A stretch of DNA of 64,000 nucleotides from JAQUBU01 sp036677685 (GCA_036677685.1 JAVBWA010000015.1:1-64000); one strand, 5' to 3'. Positions 26,927-35,509 are shown, numbered from the stretch's first letter. Numbers and translations are program-made. Notes: generated by a model not told the origin, from the sequence alone.

Positions 26927-27712
26927 TTGTCTTTGCTCTATAAACAACAGGAAATTGCGGTTTACAAAAACGGTCAGATATCAAACGAAAATGATAATTT
27001 GGTTGTTGAGATGCCTTTAACGATATTTGTAAATGGACAAGAAGTAGCAACTCTTATCTGTTCTCCCGGGGCTTCTCTTGAACTGGGTACCGGTTTTCTG
27101 ATTAATGAAGGCTGGCTTCAGTCACCTGAGCAAGTCAAAGAAATTAAAGCAGATGAAGAAAAAGGCATGTTCTGGCTGGAAAGCCATGGTACGCTTTCTC
27201 CGGACCCCGATCCCCATGGCCGGTATTTAAGCGAAAACGATGACAAATTAAAACCAGTTCCCTATTTGAACAAAGATGCCCGGCAGATTAAACCGGTGAA
27301 TTCAGATGCCCGGTTTAAGGCTCCCCATCTACTGCGGCTAATCGAACTACTGGAAAATGAGTCCAAAACCTTTCAGTTGACCGGCGGTGTTCATAGTGCG
27401 GCATTAGGGGACGAGCAGGGGCTTATCACCCGGTATGAGGACATCGGCCGCCATAATGCGGTTGATAAAGTAATAGGTTATGCATTTTTAAACCGCATCC
27501 CGCTGCATGACAAGGTTCTGGTTTTAAGCGGGCGGGTGGCAACGGAAATTCTGGTCAAGGTTGCCCGCAACGGCATTCCCCTTTTACTGTCCCGTTCAGC
27601 TGCCATGTATCTGGCCGTACAACTTGCTCAGGAATGGAATGTTTGCGTTGTCGGCTTTACGCGTAACCAACGCTTCAATATCTACAGTCACCGGGAAAGA
27701 ATTTTAATATAA
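26927..27712 (+). CDS. fdhD: FdhD-family formate dehydrogenase accessory protein lacking CxxC
   Basis: A 261-residue FdhD homologue. FdhD passes sulfur from a cysteine desulfurase to the bis-MGD cofactor of formate dehydrogenase. Family stretches TLICSPGASLELGTGFLINE, QLTGGVHSAAL, EDIGRHNAVDKVIG and GRVATEILVKVA are clear. The sulfur-relay CxxC expected between residues about 90 and 120 is absent; that part is Asp/Asn/Lys-rich and cysteine-free. The TTG start has AAGGAG. It follows the GGDEF gene by 33 bases; no formate dehydrogenase lies in the window. Confidence 0.85.
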   Translation: MSLLYKQQEIAVYKNGQISNENDNLVVEMPLTIFVNGQEVATLICSPGASLELGTGFLINEGWLQSPEQVKEIKADEEKGMFWLESHGTLSPDPDPHGRYLSENDDKLKPVPYLNKDARQIKPVNSDARFKAPHLLRLIELLENESKTFQLTGGVHSAALGDEQGLITRYEDIGRHNAVDKVIGYAFLNRIPLHDKVLVLSGRVATEILVKVARNGIPLLLSRSAAMYLAVQLAQEWNVCVVGFTRNQRFNIYSHRERILI

Positions 27713-27895
27713 AATTTAAAAAGGGTTTTACTTTATCGGTAAGCCAATTATAATAGTTTTAAACAATAAATTTTGTATGGTCCCTGCTAATAAGGTCAGG
27801 CACTGAATTAAAGGGGGCGGGAAATCAGCCATTTAGTGTGCTTATTCCGTGCTTTCAGTGCCGGGGTAAGTATTTTTGTTTTAAAGGAGAATAAG

Positions 27896-28144
27896 ATGCA
27901 AAACAGGCGATTGGGTGTTATAGGAATAGTCGTGGAGAACCGCCAGGTGGTTCCCAAAGTAAATGAGATCCTGAGCAAACATGCGGAAATAATGATTGGC
28001 CGCATGGGGATACCATACCGGGAGAAGGAACTTTCGGTTATCTCCCTGATAGTTGATGGCAGCACAGATGAAATTGGTGCACTTACCGGTAAATTAGGCA
28101 ATCTTTCCGGAGTTACGGTAAAAAGCGCCCTGGCCAAAGGCTAG
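27896..28144 (+). CDS. TM1266-family putative regulator of [FeFe]-hydrogenase maturation
   Basis: An 82-residue ACT-like/NikR-C-like ferredoxin-fold protein of the TM1266 (iron-only hydrogenase system) family: RRLGVIGIVVENR, then ISKHAEIMIGRMGIPYRE-type strand/helix and SLIVDGSTDEIGALTGKLG. It is usually encoded next to hydE, hydF or hydG, as here. DNA binding is not proven. The ATG at 27896 follows AAAGGAG; the frame is open further up without support. A terminator follows before hydG. Confidence 0.87.
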   Translation: MQNRRLGVIGIVVENRQVVPKVNEILSKHAEIMIGRMGIPYREKELSVISLIVDGSTDEIGALTGKLGNLSGVTVKSALAKG

Positions 28145-28238
28145 CAGGTTTTTAACAAATAAATAAGGGCAGCCCTGATAATGAGGTTAAATCTGAATTA
28201 AAGGGGTCAGGATAGACTATAACTATGCTTATCTTGTA

Positions 28239-28270
28239 CCGCTTACTCTTATCAGGGTAAGCGGTTTTGT
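28239..28270 (+). terminator. Terminator after the TM1266-like gene
   Basis: CCGCTTAC pairs with GTAAGCGG around a ten-base loop, followed by TTTTGT. It separates the regulator gene from hydG, so hydG probably has its own promoter near the P element. Confidence 0.7.
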
Positions 28271-28290
28271 ATTCCGACCAAAACAGAAAG

Positions 28291-28413
28291 AGCAATGGGC
28301 ACATTCCCCGAGGGTATGCCCGGGACCATAAAGCTGACAGGTATTACCATAAAAAGCGGTTGATCAGTAGATGGAAGTAATAAAGGGGTGTGTCCCCTTA
28401 CATTAAAAGGAGG
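28291..28413 (-). repeat. P element, copy 3, forming the hydG leader
   Basis: Reverse-complement copy of the elements at 14201-14313 and 17834-17952. It runs from GGGCACATTCCCCGAGGGTATGCCC through GACAGGTATTACC to the palindrome GGGGTGTGTCCCC, then TTACATTAAAAGGAGG, which is the ribosome site of hydG. Confidence 0.85.
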
Positions 28414-28422
28414 TTTTTTAAG

Positions 28423-29886
28423 ATGGAGGCAGCAGCTGTACAGAAGTGGGTGGACAATGTTATTAAACCGGAACAGGTCGAAAAGTATTTGAAAAACGGC
28501 AAGGATTTCATTGACGAGGCTTATATCCAGGAAACCTTAATGAACAACAAACAACCGGAAAAGCAGCGTATTCGCGAAATAATGGCCAAGGCTCTGGAGC
28601 TTAACCGCCTGGAGCCGGAGGAAACCGCGGCTCTGCTTAATTGCCAGGAAGATGAATTATGGCAGGAAATGTATGACACCGGATTAAAGATTAAACAAAA
28701 AGTCTACGGCCGGCGTATTGTAACTTTTGCTCCCTTATATATCAGCAACTATTGTGTAAATCATTGTGTTTATTGCGGTTTCAGAGAAGAAAACCATAAA
28801 AGTTTGCGCCGTCACCTGACCATGGATGAGATAGCTGATGAAATCCGGGCTCTGGTTTCCAAAGGTCATAAAAGATTGATCATGGATGCCGGTGAACATC
28901 CCATCTCCGATGTACATTATATTGCTGACGCATTAAAAACAATTTATTCAACCAAAGTTAATAACGGCGAGATTCGCCGCGTTAATGTCAATATAGCTCC
29001 CATGTCGATTGAACACTTAAAAATTTTGCGCGATGTTGGCATTGGAACCTTCCAGGTCTTCCAGGAGACCTATCATCATCCTACTTATAAAAAAATGCAT
29101 ATTCGGGGTCTGAAAGCCGACTATGCCTGGCGCCTTTATTCATCCCACCGGGCTATGGAAGCCGGAGTGGATGATGTGGGGATAGGCGCGTTATTCGGTC
29201 TTTATGACTGGAAATTCGAAGTTATGGGACTGCTTCTGCACACCATTGACCTGGAAGCGCGGTTCGGCAATGTCGGGCCCCATACCATTTCCTTCCCTCG
29301 CCTGCAGCCGGCGGTAAACACTCCGTTTGTAGAAAAAGACCCTTATCTGGTAAGCGACGAGGCCTTCAAAAAACTGGTTACGGTTATTCGTCTTTCCGTA
29401 CCCTATACCGGTATGATATTAACCGCCCGCGAAAGGGCTGAAATCAGGAATGATGTTATACAGGTTGGCTGTACGCAGTTGGATGCAGGTTCGAATGTGG
29501 GTATTGGGAGCTATAGCCAGGATGCTCTGGAACACAACCGACAGCAGTTTATCCTGGCCGACAACCGCAGCCTGGACGAGGCTATCCGCGATATGGCTAA
29601 AATGGGTTATATTACTTCCTTCTGCACTGCTGATTATCGCTGCGGCCGTACCGGTGCCTGCTTTATGGGTATAGCCCAGAAAGGCAAGATTCATAACCTT
29701 TGTATGCCCAATGCCATTCTTACCTTCAAGGAATATCTATTGGACTATGCCAGTGATGAAACCCGGGCCGCCGCCTCATATTTAATTGATCAGGAACTCT
29801 CCGCCCTGCCCAGTGAACAGGTCAAAGATACGGTCAGAGGAATGCTGGGCCGCATTGAAAACGGTGAAAGAGATTTGTTCTTATAG
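28423..29886 (+). CDS. hydG: [FeFe]-hydrogenase maturase HydG (altered C-terminal cluster motif)
   Basis: A 487-residue radical SAM tyrosine lyase, which makes the CO and CN ligands of the H-cluster iron. The radical SAM motif is Cys111-x3-Cys115-x2-Cys118. The C-terminal auxiliary-cluster motif, CxxC then 22 residues then C in known HydG, reads Cys401-Thr-Ala-Asp404, with the last ligand Cys427 in place; extra cysteines occur at 407 and 413. The flanking GRTG and MPNAILTFKEYL match HydG. The ATG at 28423 follows AGGAGG from a P element. The maturation genes continue with a small protein and hydE. Confidence 0.9.
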   Translation: MEAAAVQKWVDNVIKPEQVEKYLKNGKDFIDEAYIQETLMNNKQPEKQRIREIMAKALELNRLEPEETAALLNCQEDELWQEMYDTGLKIKQKVYGRRIVTFAPLYISNYCVNHCVYCGFREENHKSLRRHLTMDEIADEIRALVSKGHKRLIMDAGEHPISDVHYIADALKTIYSTKVNNGEIRRVNVNIAPMSIEHLKILRDVGIGTFQVFQETYHHPTYKKMHIRGLKADYAWRLYSSHRAMEAGVDDVGIGALFGLYDWKFEVMGLLLHTIDLEARFGNVGPHTISFPRLQPAVNTPFVEKDPYLVSDEAFKKLVTVIRLSVPYTGMILTARERAEIRNDVIQVGCTQLDAGSNVGIGSYSQDALEHNRQQFILADNRSLDEAIRDMAKMGYITSFCTADYRCGRTGACFMGIAQKGKIHNLCMPNAILTFKEYLLDYASDETRAAASYLIDQELSALPSEQVKDTVRGMLGRIENGERDLFL

Positions 29887-29918
29887 AATATTTTCTTGCT
29901 ATAGTGAGGTGATATTAA

Positions 29919-30236
29919 ATGCATGATTTAGGACATAAGTTTGCGGCCTGGCGTCAGGAAAACCCAGGGGCGCCCCAGGAAGAATTCATTAAATATATGA
30001 ACCAGGAATTGCTGGCTTCATATCCCGGTCTTATATTTCGCTGGTCAAAAATATATGGCAGCCGCTGGGCCTACTTATTAGGGAGCAGCGACGGAATTGC
30101 TTTTAATCCGGTTAAAATTGCATTAAACCATGATTATGGCATTTGTATTGACAACCCGGATATCCTTATTAAAGGTGAATTGGATAAATTAATCTTCAAT
30201 CTCAAGGAGTCTTTTATTAATGTCGTACATTGCTGA
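29919..30236 (+). CDS. Hypothetical protein between hydG and hydE
   Basis: A 105-residue protein that I cannot assign. The N-terminal third is helical and charged (FAAWRQENPGAPQEEFIKYM); the middle has FRWSKIYGSRWAYLLGSS and the rest looks like alternating strands. It has a GAGGTGA ribosome site and overlaps hydE by 17 bases, so it is translated with the maturases and is a real gene by context. A role in hydrogenase maturation or in assembly of the H-cluster is an inference from position only. Confidence 0.7.
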   Translation: MHDLGHKFAAWRQENPGAPQEEFIKYMNQELLASYPGLIFRWSKIYGSRWAYLLGSSDGIAFNPVKIALNHDYGICIDNPDILIKGELDKLIFNLKESFINVVHC

Positions 30237-31305
30237 ACAAAAATTACTGAATATTTTACAAAACACCGCTGAAGATGAATTGCAGGATTTGCTTGAGCAG
30301 GCTTTCAGGTGTCGTATTGAGAACCTGCATAATGCAGTTTACTTGCGGGGGTTGATTGAATTCTCCAACTATTGCAACAGCAATTGTTTTTATTGTGGAA
30401 TAAGAAAAGACAACAAAGGAATTGATCGTTATCATTTGCCGGCTGAGGAGATAATCGCCATTGCCATGGAAGCCTATAAGCAGGGTTTTCATTCCCTGGC
30501 TCTGCAAAGCGGCGAGCTTGCGGATGGCCGTGAAGTCGACTTTATTGCCGGAGTGGTAAGCAGAATAAAGGAGTTAAGCATAACCGGAAGTTACGGGAGT
30601 ATGGGCATTACCTTGAGTGTTGGCGAACTCACCTACCAGCAATACCTCAAGCTGTGGGAAGCCGGAGCCCATCGTTATTTACTGCGTATTGAGACATCTG
30701 ATGAAACCTTATTTAAAAAGATTCATCCTCCCCGGCAGAGTTTCAAACAGCGCCTGGAATGTTTGGATGCATTAAAAGAAATAGGCTTCCAGGTGGGAAC
30801 CGGAGTGATGATCGGCTTGCCGGGACAAAGCTATGAGCATCTGGTCAAGGATCTGCAGTTTTTCCAGGAACGGGATATTGATATGCTGGGGATGGGACCT
30901 TATATAGCTCATCCATCTACTCCCCTTTTTAAAATAAAAACTGGATATAGTTTTGACCCTTATTTAACCAGCGTTAAGATGATGGCTCTGGCACGTTTAA
31001 TGATGCCGGATATAAATATGGTAGCTTCCACAGCCTTACAGAGTCTTCATCCCGACGGACTTAAAATGGCTTTGCGAGCAGGCGCAAATATAATTATGCC
31101 GGTTTTGACTCCCGAAGCCAATCGCCCGGATTACAATCTTTACGCCAATAAGCAGTACAAAAGCATTGATAAGCTCAGTCAAGAAATTTACAGCAGCGGC
31201 CTGGAGCTTAACTACTGGAAATGGGGAGATTCTCTTCATTATTATAAACGGAAAGGGTTGATATCCCCACCGCCTCCCGCATCTGTAAATACTGGTTCTG
31301 CATGA
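30220..31305 (+). CDS. hydE: [FeFe]-hydrogenase maturase HydE
   Basis: A 361-residue radical SAM enzyme acting after HydG in building the dithiomethylamine-bridged diiron unit. The cluster motif is Cys52-x3-Cys56-x2-Cys59 (YCNSNCFYCG); LRIETSDETLFKKIHP, GTGVMIGLPGQS and TALQSLHPDG are typical. The second, non-conserved C-terminal cluster of Thermotoga HydE is absent. The start overlaps the upstream small gene. HydF is not in the window. Confidence 0.92.
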   Translation: MSYIAEQKLLNILQNTAEDELQDLLEQAFRCRIENLHNAVYLRGLIEFSNYCNSNCFYCGIRKDNKGIDRYHLPAEEIIAIAMEAYKQGFHSLALQSGELADGREVDFIAGVVSRIKELSITGSYGSMGITLSVGELTYQQYLKLWEAGAHRYLLRIETSDETLFKKIHPPRQSFKQRLECLDALKEIGFQVGTGVMIGLPGQSYEHLVKDLQFFQERDIDMLGMGPYIAHPSTPLFKIKTGYSFDPYLTSVKMMALARLMMPDINMVASTALQSLHPDGLKMALRAGANIIMPVLTPEANRPDYNLYANKQYKSIDKLSQEIYSSGLELNYWKWGDSLHYYKRKGLISPPPPASVNTGSA

Positions 31306-31318
31306 AAAGCACAGGTAT

Positions 31319-31510
31319 ATTACGAGGCGAAAAGATGCCCCCGCTTCTATAAGCGGCTGGGTTCCTGTTAATAAAACAGGCGGTTGGCCCTGATTTCCCC
31401 CGCCTCCTTGCAGCGGTGTGTTGCCCCCTACGGGGACCACTTATATTGATTCCCTTTGGGAATGATTAAATTGTGAAGAAACTGCTCTACAGTTTCCGCG
31501 GGTGCTTAAA
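31319..31510 (-). repeat. R element, copy R4 (full)
   Basis: Inverted full copy 13 bases after the hydE stop. On the element's own strand the first hairpin is GAAACTGTAGAGCAGTTTC (changed loop), the second ATTCCCAAAGGGAAT, the third GTCCCCGTAGGGGGC; the B-end is CATCTTTTCGCCTCGTA. Confidence 0.88.
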
Positions 31511-31587
31511 ACGCAAAGGCTGATAACTCCAGAACTGCCCTCTTCCCTGTCAATACTTAATATGAAATAAAAGCATAGAAATATATC

Positions 31588-31630
31588 AAAAAGTGCCATA
31601 CTCTATAAAAGGGATAGGGCACTTTTGTTT
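31588..31630 (+). terminator. Terminator of the hydG-hydE transcription unit
   Basis: AAAAGTGCC pairs with GGCACTTTT, with an inner weak pairing TACTCTATA / GGGATAG-type, followed by GTTTT. It lies downstream of hydE and its R element. Confidence 0.75.
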
Positions 31631-31816
31631 TATTTGTATGCTATTAATATATTGCAACAAAGTCATATGGAACCATTACTTACTGAATTAACCATGGCAA
31701 AATCGGGATTATATTTTTCATTAAATGAAGCCATTTTTTGTATTTTGCCATCTAAAAACTAGATGCAATTAAATAGAGCTTATGTAATAATAATGGGAGA
31801 AATGTGAGCATGTAAG

Positions 31817-31839
31817 TTCAAAATATTTAATATTTTGAA
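31817..31839. promoter_or_regulatory. Perfect 23-base palindrome upstream of the hydrogenase genes
   Basis: TTCAAAATATT, one central T, AATATTTTGAA: a perfect palindrome with 11-base arms about 165 bases before the hydC start. Lack of a T run argues against a terminator. It may be an operator for a dimeric regulator. The rest of 31631-32005 is AT-rich leader, with a second small hairpin GAAACTA / TAGTTTC at 31947-31967. Confidence 0.5.
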
Positions 31840-32005
31840 TTAAATTACGAAAGTATTTAAAATTCTTTTTATACAGGTGTTTTTGGCCGTTTTTAAACAT
31901 TTGTTATTTTATTTTAATATACTATCTTATCCATAAGTACAAGCTGGAAACTATCAATTATAGTTTCTGGATGTAATTTTTCGTAAGGAAGGAGGGGTAA
32001 TGTAA

Positions 32006-32449
32006 ATGGGTTATACGGATATTATTGCCAGGTATTCGGACAAGCCAGGTGGATTAATTGAAGCTTTTCACGCTGTTCAAAAAGAATTAAGCTACCTACC
32101 TGAAGAAGTTATCGTGGAAGCTGCCCGGATTTTCAACGTGCCTGTTGCTCAGGCCTACGGAGTAGCCAGTTTTTATTCCATGTTTTCCACCAAAGCCAGG
32201 GGTAAGAACATTATTAGAATTTGTGAAAGTGCTCCCTGTCACGTTGCTGGCGCCGCAGAAGTCCTCGCTGCTATTGAAGCTGAACTGGGTATCAAAGCGG
32301 GAGAATCTACTGCAGATGGTTCTTTTGCCTTGGAACTCACCGAGTGTGTCGGGCAGTGCCAGGCTACACCGGTAATCACCATCAACGGTAAGGCTTATCT
32401 GGATGTAAATCCCGCCAAGGTCAAGGACATTTTAGCTGAATACAAGTAA
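32006..32449 (+). CDS. hydC: NADH-linked [FeFe]-hydrogenase subunit C (NuoE-like)
   Basis: A 147-residue thioredoxin-fold [2Fe-2S] protein like NuoE. Cluster ligands are the two cysteines of CESAPC and the two of ECVGQC. It passes electrons between the flavin subunit (32507-33730) and the hydrogenase subunit. An AAGGAGGGG ribosome site precedes the ATG. First gene of hydCBA. Confidence 0.92.
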   Translation: MGYTDIIARYSDKPGGLIEAFHAVQKELSYLPEEVIVEAARIFNVPVAQAYGVASFYSMFSTKARGKNIIRICESAPCHVAGAAEVLAAIEAELGIKAGESTADGSFALELTECVGQCQATPVITINGKAYLDVNPAKVKDILAEYK

Positions 32450-32506
32450 CATGAGATTTCGATTATATTATAATGTTCAATTACTCTCGGAAAGGAGGAC
32501 ATATTG

Positions 32507-33730
32507 ATGGCCGAAGAAATGCGTATTGTACTGCGTAACTACGGCAAAATTGACCCGCTCAAAATCGAAGACTATTTGGCGCAAGGCGGGTATAAAGCTT
32601 TGGAGAAAGCACGTAGTATGGGTCAAGCAGCGCTGATAGACGATGTTAAGAAGTCAAATTTGAGAGGCCGTGGAGGAGCCGGTTTTAATTGCGGAATGAA
32701 ATGGTCGTTTGCCAATTCGGCAAAAGCCGATCAGAAATATGTCATCTGCAATGCTGATGAAGGCGAACCCGGAACTTACAAAGACCGTCTGATAATGGAA
32801 AATGATCCTCAATCACTGCTCGAAGGCATGGCAATTTGCGCTTATGCGATCGGAGCCACCAAAGGATATATTTACTGTCGTGGTGAATATCCTCAGGTTA
32901 TCGAAATCCTCAATAAGGCTATAGACCAGGCAAAAGCCAAAGGACTATTAGGAGACTTTGATATTGAGGTACGCAGCGGAGCCGGAGCTTATGTTTGCGG
33001 CGAAGAGACTGCACTTATTGAATCAATCGAGGGCAGCCGCGGCGAGCCCCGTTTTAAACCCCCCTTCCCGCCCGTTCAGGGATTATGGGCTAAACCGACT
33101 ATCGTCAACAATGTTGAAACTTTTGCCAACATTCCGGTTATTGTTGACAAAGGCGGTGCATGGTATGCAGGAATAGGGAATCCCCAATATCCAGGCACCA
33201 AAGTATTTACCCTTACCGGTGATGTAAACAACCGGACTTTCTTTGAGGTGCCGACCGATACGACTATAAGATCTCTGGTATTTAAGTTCGGCGGTGGAAT
33301 TCGCGGCGGCAAGAACTTTAAAGCTGTACAAATCGGCGGAACTTCAGGAGCTTTCATTCCCGAATCCCTGTTGGACACTCAGGTAGCCTTTGACGCTATG
33401 TCAGCTATCGGTGCTACCCTGGGCTCAGGAGCCACTTTTGTTCTTGATGAAACCCGTGATCTGGTTGATGTTTCCACCAGAATTGCTAAATTCTTTGAAC
33501 ATGAATCCTGCGGCAAATGCGCTCCCTGCAGGGAAGGTACTGCCCGCATGCATGAACTGATGGAAAAACTTAATGAAGGCCATGGTTCGAGTAAAGATGT
33601 TGCCCTGCTGGAGAAATTGGGCCGGGTAATGTCCTATTCTTGTCTCTGCGGATTGGGTCAGGCTGCTCCTGCCCCGGTTTTAACCACTATTAAGCATTTT
33701 CCAGCCGACTATAATGCTAAATTAATGTAG
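32507..33730 (+). CDS. hydB: NADH-linked [FeFe]-hydrogenase subunit B (short NuoF-like)
   Basis: A 407-residue NuoF-like flavoprotein that binds FMN and NADH. GRGGAGF, NADEGEPGTYKDR and the C-terminal [4Fe-4S] motif ESCGKCAPCREG with the final cysteine in SCLCGLGQ are present. It lacks the N-terminal [2Fe-2S] domain and the C-terminal two-cluster ferredoxin domain of electron-bifurcating HydB (about 600 residues). Short HydB is the form in the Syntrophomonas wolfei hydrogenase reported to work with NADH alone. The ATG at 32507 has AAAGGAGG. Confidence 0.92.
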   Translation: MAEEMRIVLRNYGKIDPLKIEDYLAQGGYKALEKARSMGQAALIDDVKKSNLRGRGGAGFNCGMKWSFANSAKADQKYVICNADEGEPGTYKDRLIMENDPQSLLEGMAICAYAIGATKGYIYCRGEYPQVIEILNKAIDQAKAKGLLGDFDIEVRSGAGAYVCGEETALIESIEGSRGEPRFKPPFPPVQGLWAKPTIVNNVETFANIPVIVDKGGAWYAGIGNPQYPGTKVFTLTGDVNNRTFFEVPTDTTIRSLVFKFGGGIRGGKNFKAVQIGGTSGAFIPESLLDTQVAFDAMSAIGATLGSGATFVLDETRDLVDVSTRIAKFFEHESCGKCAPCREGTARMHELMEKLNEGHGSSKDVALLEKLGRVMSYSCLCGLGQAAPAPVLTTIKHFPADYNAKLM

Positions 33731-33758
33731 GAAAGAGCAAAAGGAGGGAATAAAATAA

Positions 33759-35483
33759 ATGGTTAATATAACTATAGACGGAATCAAAACGTCCGTTCCC
33801 GAAGGCTCAACTATCCTGCAGGCAGCAAAAGAAGTCGGTGTTTCAATTCCTACACTATGTTATCATCCCGACCAGTCAGTTAAAGCCAACTGCCGGGTAT
33901 GTGTATGTGAAGTTGAAGGAAATAGACTTCTACAGGCCGCCTGTGCCATACCGGTCTTCGAAGGAATGGTAGTAAAAACCCGGACCCCAAAAGTCCTGGA
34001 AGCAAGAAAAACCATATTGGAACTGATTCTGGCCAATCATCCCCAGGATTGTTTGAACTGCATCCGCAACGGTAATTGCGAACTGCAGTCTCTGGCTGAA
34101 GAATATGTTATCCGTGACAATCCGTTTGAATACAAGGTGCGCGGTTTTGAAAAAGATTTTTCAACCCCTTCCCTGTTCAGGGACCCCGACAAGTGCGTTC
34201 TGTGCCGCCGCTGCATTGAGGCCTGTTCCGTAATCCAGAGCGTAAATGCGCTGGGTCTGGAAAATCGCGGCTGCCACTCCATGGTAGTTCCGACTCTGGG
34301 CAAGGACCTCATCGACAGTCCCTGCATCATGTGCGGTCAGTGCATTCATGCCTGCCCGGTTGGCGCTATCGGTGAGAATGAGCAAATTGATGAGTTCCTG
34401 GCTGCTTTAGCCGATCCCAACAAAGTTGTAGTAACTCAGATTGCTCCTGCGGTCAGAGTTGCCATCGCTGAGGAAATCGGCATGAAAACCGGTGATCTTC
34501 CCATGGACGTGTTTGTTCAGGGCTTAAGACAAATCGGCTTTGACTATGTTCTGCATACCAATTTCACTGCCGACCTGACTATCCTGGAAGAAGGCAACGA
34601 GCTGTTGAAGAGGCTGAAAGAAGGCGGAACCCTGCCTATGTTCACTTCCTGCAGCCCGGGTTGGATTAATTTCTGCGAAACCTTCTATCCTGATTTATTA
34701 AACAACCTGTCTACATGTAAATCACCCCAACAGATGTTTGGCTCGCTGGCCAAGACCTACTGGGCTGACAAGATGGGTATCGACCCTGCCAATGTATATT
34801 CCGTATCGATCATGCCCTGTGTAGCCAAGAAATTTGAGGCATCCCGCCCCGAAATGTGCAGCAGCGGCTATCGCGATGTGGACCTGGTATTAACCACCAG
34901 AGAAATCGGGCGTCTGTTTAGAATGGGCGGGCTGGACTTCAGCAAACTGCCGGGCTCCAATTTTGATCCCTGGATGGGCAAGTACACCGGTGCGGCAGTT
35001 ATCTTCGGAGCCTCCGGCGGAGTTATGGAAGCCGCTCTCCGTACCGTGTACGAAGTGGTAACCGGCAACACTCTTGAAGATGTTAACTTTACAGTTACCC
35101 GCGGAATTACCGGTATCAAAGAAGCCGAAGTGGATCTTAATGGGACTGTGGTGAAAGTAGCTATCGCCAATGGCCTTGCGAATGCCCGCAAGCTTATGGA
35201 CCAGGTAAGAGCCGGTGAGTCCCCCTACCACTTTATAGAAATCATGGCCTGCCCCGGCGGCTGCATCGGCGGCGGCGGACAGCCGATAACCAAAGCCAAT
35301 GTCAAACGTGTTGAGCGTATTGATGCGATTTATGTGGAAGATGAAGCCTGCGAAATGCGGAAATCCCATATCAATCCTGAGGTTACCGCGATTTACGAAG
35401 ACTTCCTGCATGAGCCCCTGGGACACAAATCCCATGAACTCCTGCATACCCACTATCACAACAAAAACAAAAAGTTCCTGTAA
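33759..35483 (+). CDS. hydA: [FeFe]-hydrogenase catalytic subunit A
   Basis: A 574-residue hydrogenase. N-terminal [2Fe-2S] domain (cysteines in LCYHPD, NCRVCVCEVE and ACAIPV), a His/Cys-ligated cluster (HPQDCLNCIRNGNC), two [4Fe-4S] motifs (CVLCRRCIEAC, CIMCGQCIHAC), then the H-cluster domain with Cys298 in TSCSPGW, Cys354 in MPCVAKK and Cys498/Cys502 in MACPGGCIGGGGQP. The serine after Cys298, where many HydA have a second cysteine, is usual in NAD-linked multimeric enzymes. No signal peptide: cytoplasmic H2 production from NADH. Ends before a strong terminator. Confidence 0.95.
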   Translation: MVNITIDGIKTSVPEGSTILQAAKEVGVSIPTLCYHPDQSVKANCRVCVCEVEGNRLLQAACAIPVFEGMVVKTRTPKVLEARKTILELILANHPQDCLNCIRNGNCELQSLAEEYVIRDNPFEYKVRGFEKDFSTPSLFRDPDKCVLCRRCIEACSVIQSVNALGLENRGCHSMVVPTLGKDLIDSPCIMCGQCIHACPVGAIGENEQIDEFLAALADPNKVVVTQIAPAVRVAIAEEIGMKTGDLPMDVFVQGLRQIGFDYVLHTNFTADLTILEEGNELLKRLKEGGTLPMFTSCSPGWINFCETFYPDLLNNLSTCKSPQQMFGSLAKTYWADKMGIDPANVYSVSIMPCVAKKFEASRPEMCSSGYRDVDLVLTTREIGRLFRMGGLDFSKLPGSNFDPWMGKYTGAAVIFGASGGVMEAALRTVYEVVTGNTLEDVNFTVTRGITGIKEAEVDLNGTVVKVAIANGLANARKLMDQVRAGESPYHFIEIMACPGGCIGGGGQPITKANVKRVERIDAIYVEDEACEMRKSHINPEVTAIYEDFLHEPLGHKSHELLHTHYHNKNKKFL

Positions 35484-35509
35484 GCACTGGCAATTAGTCA
35501 AAACAAATA

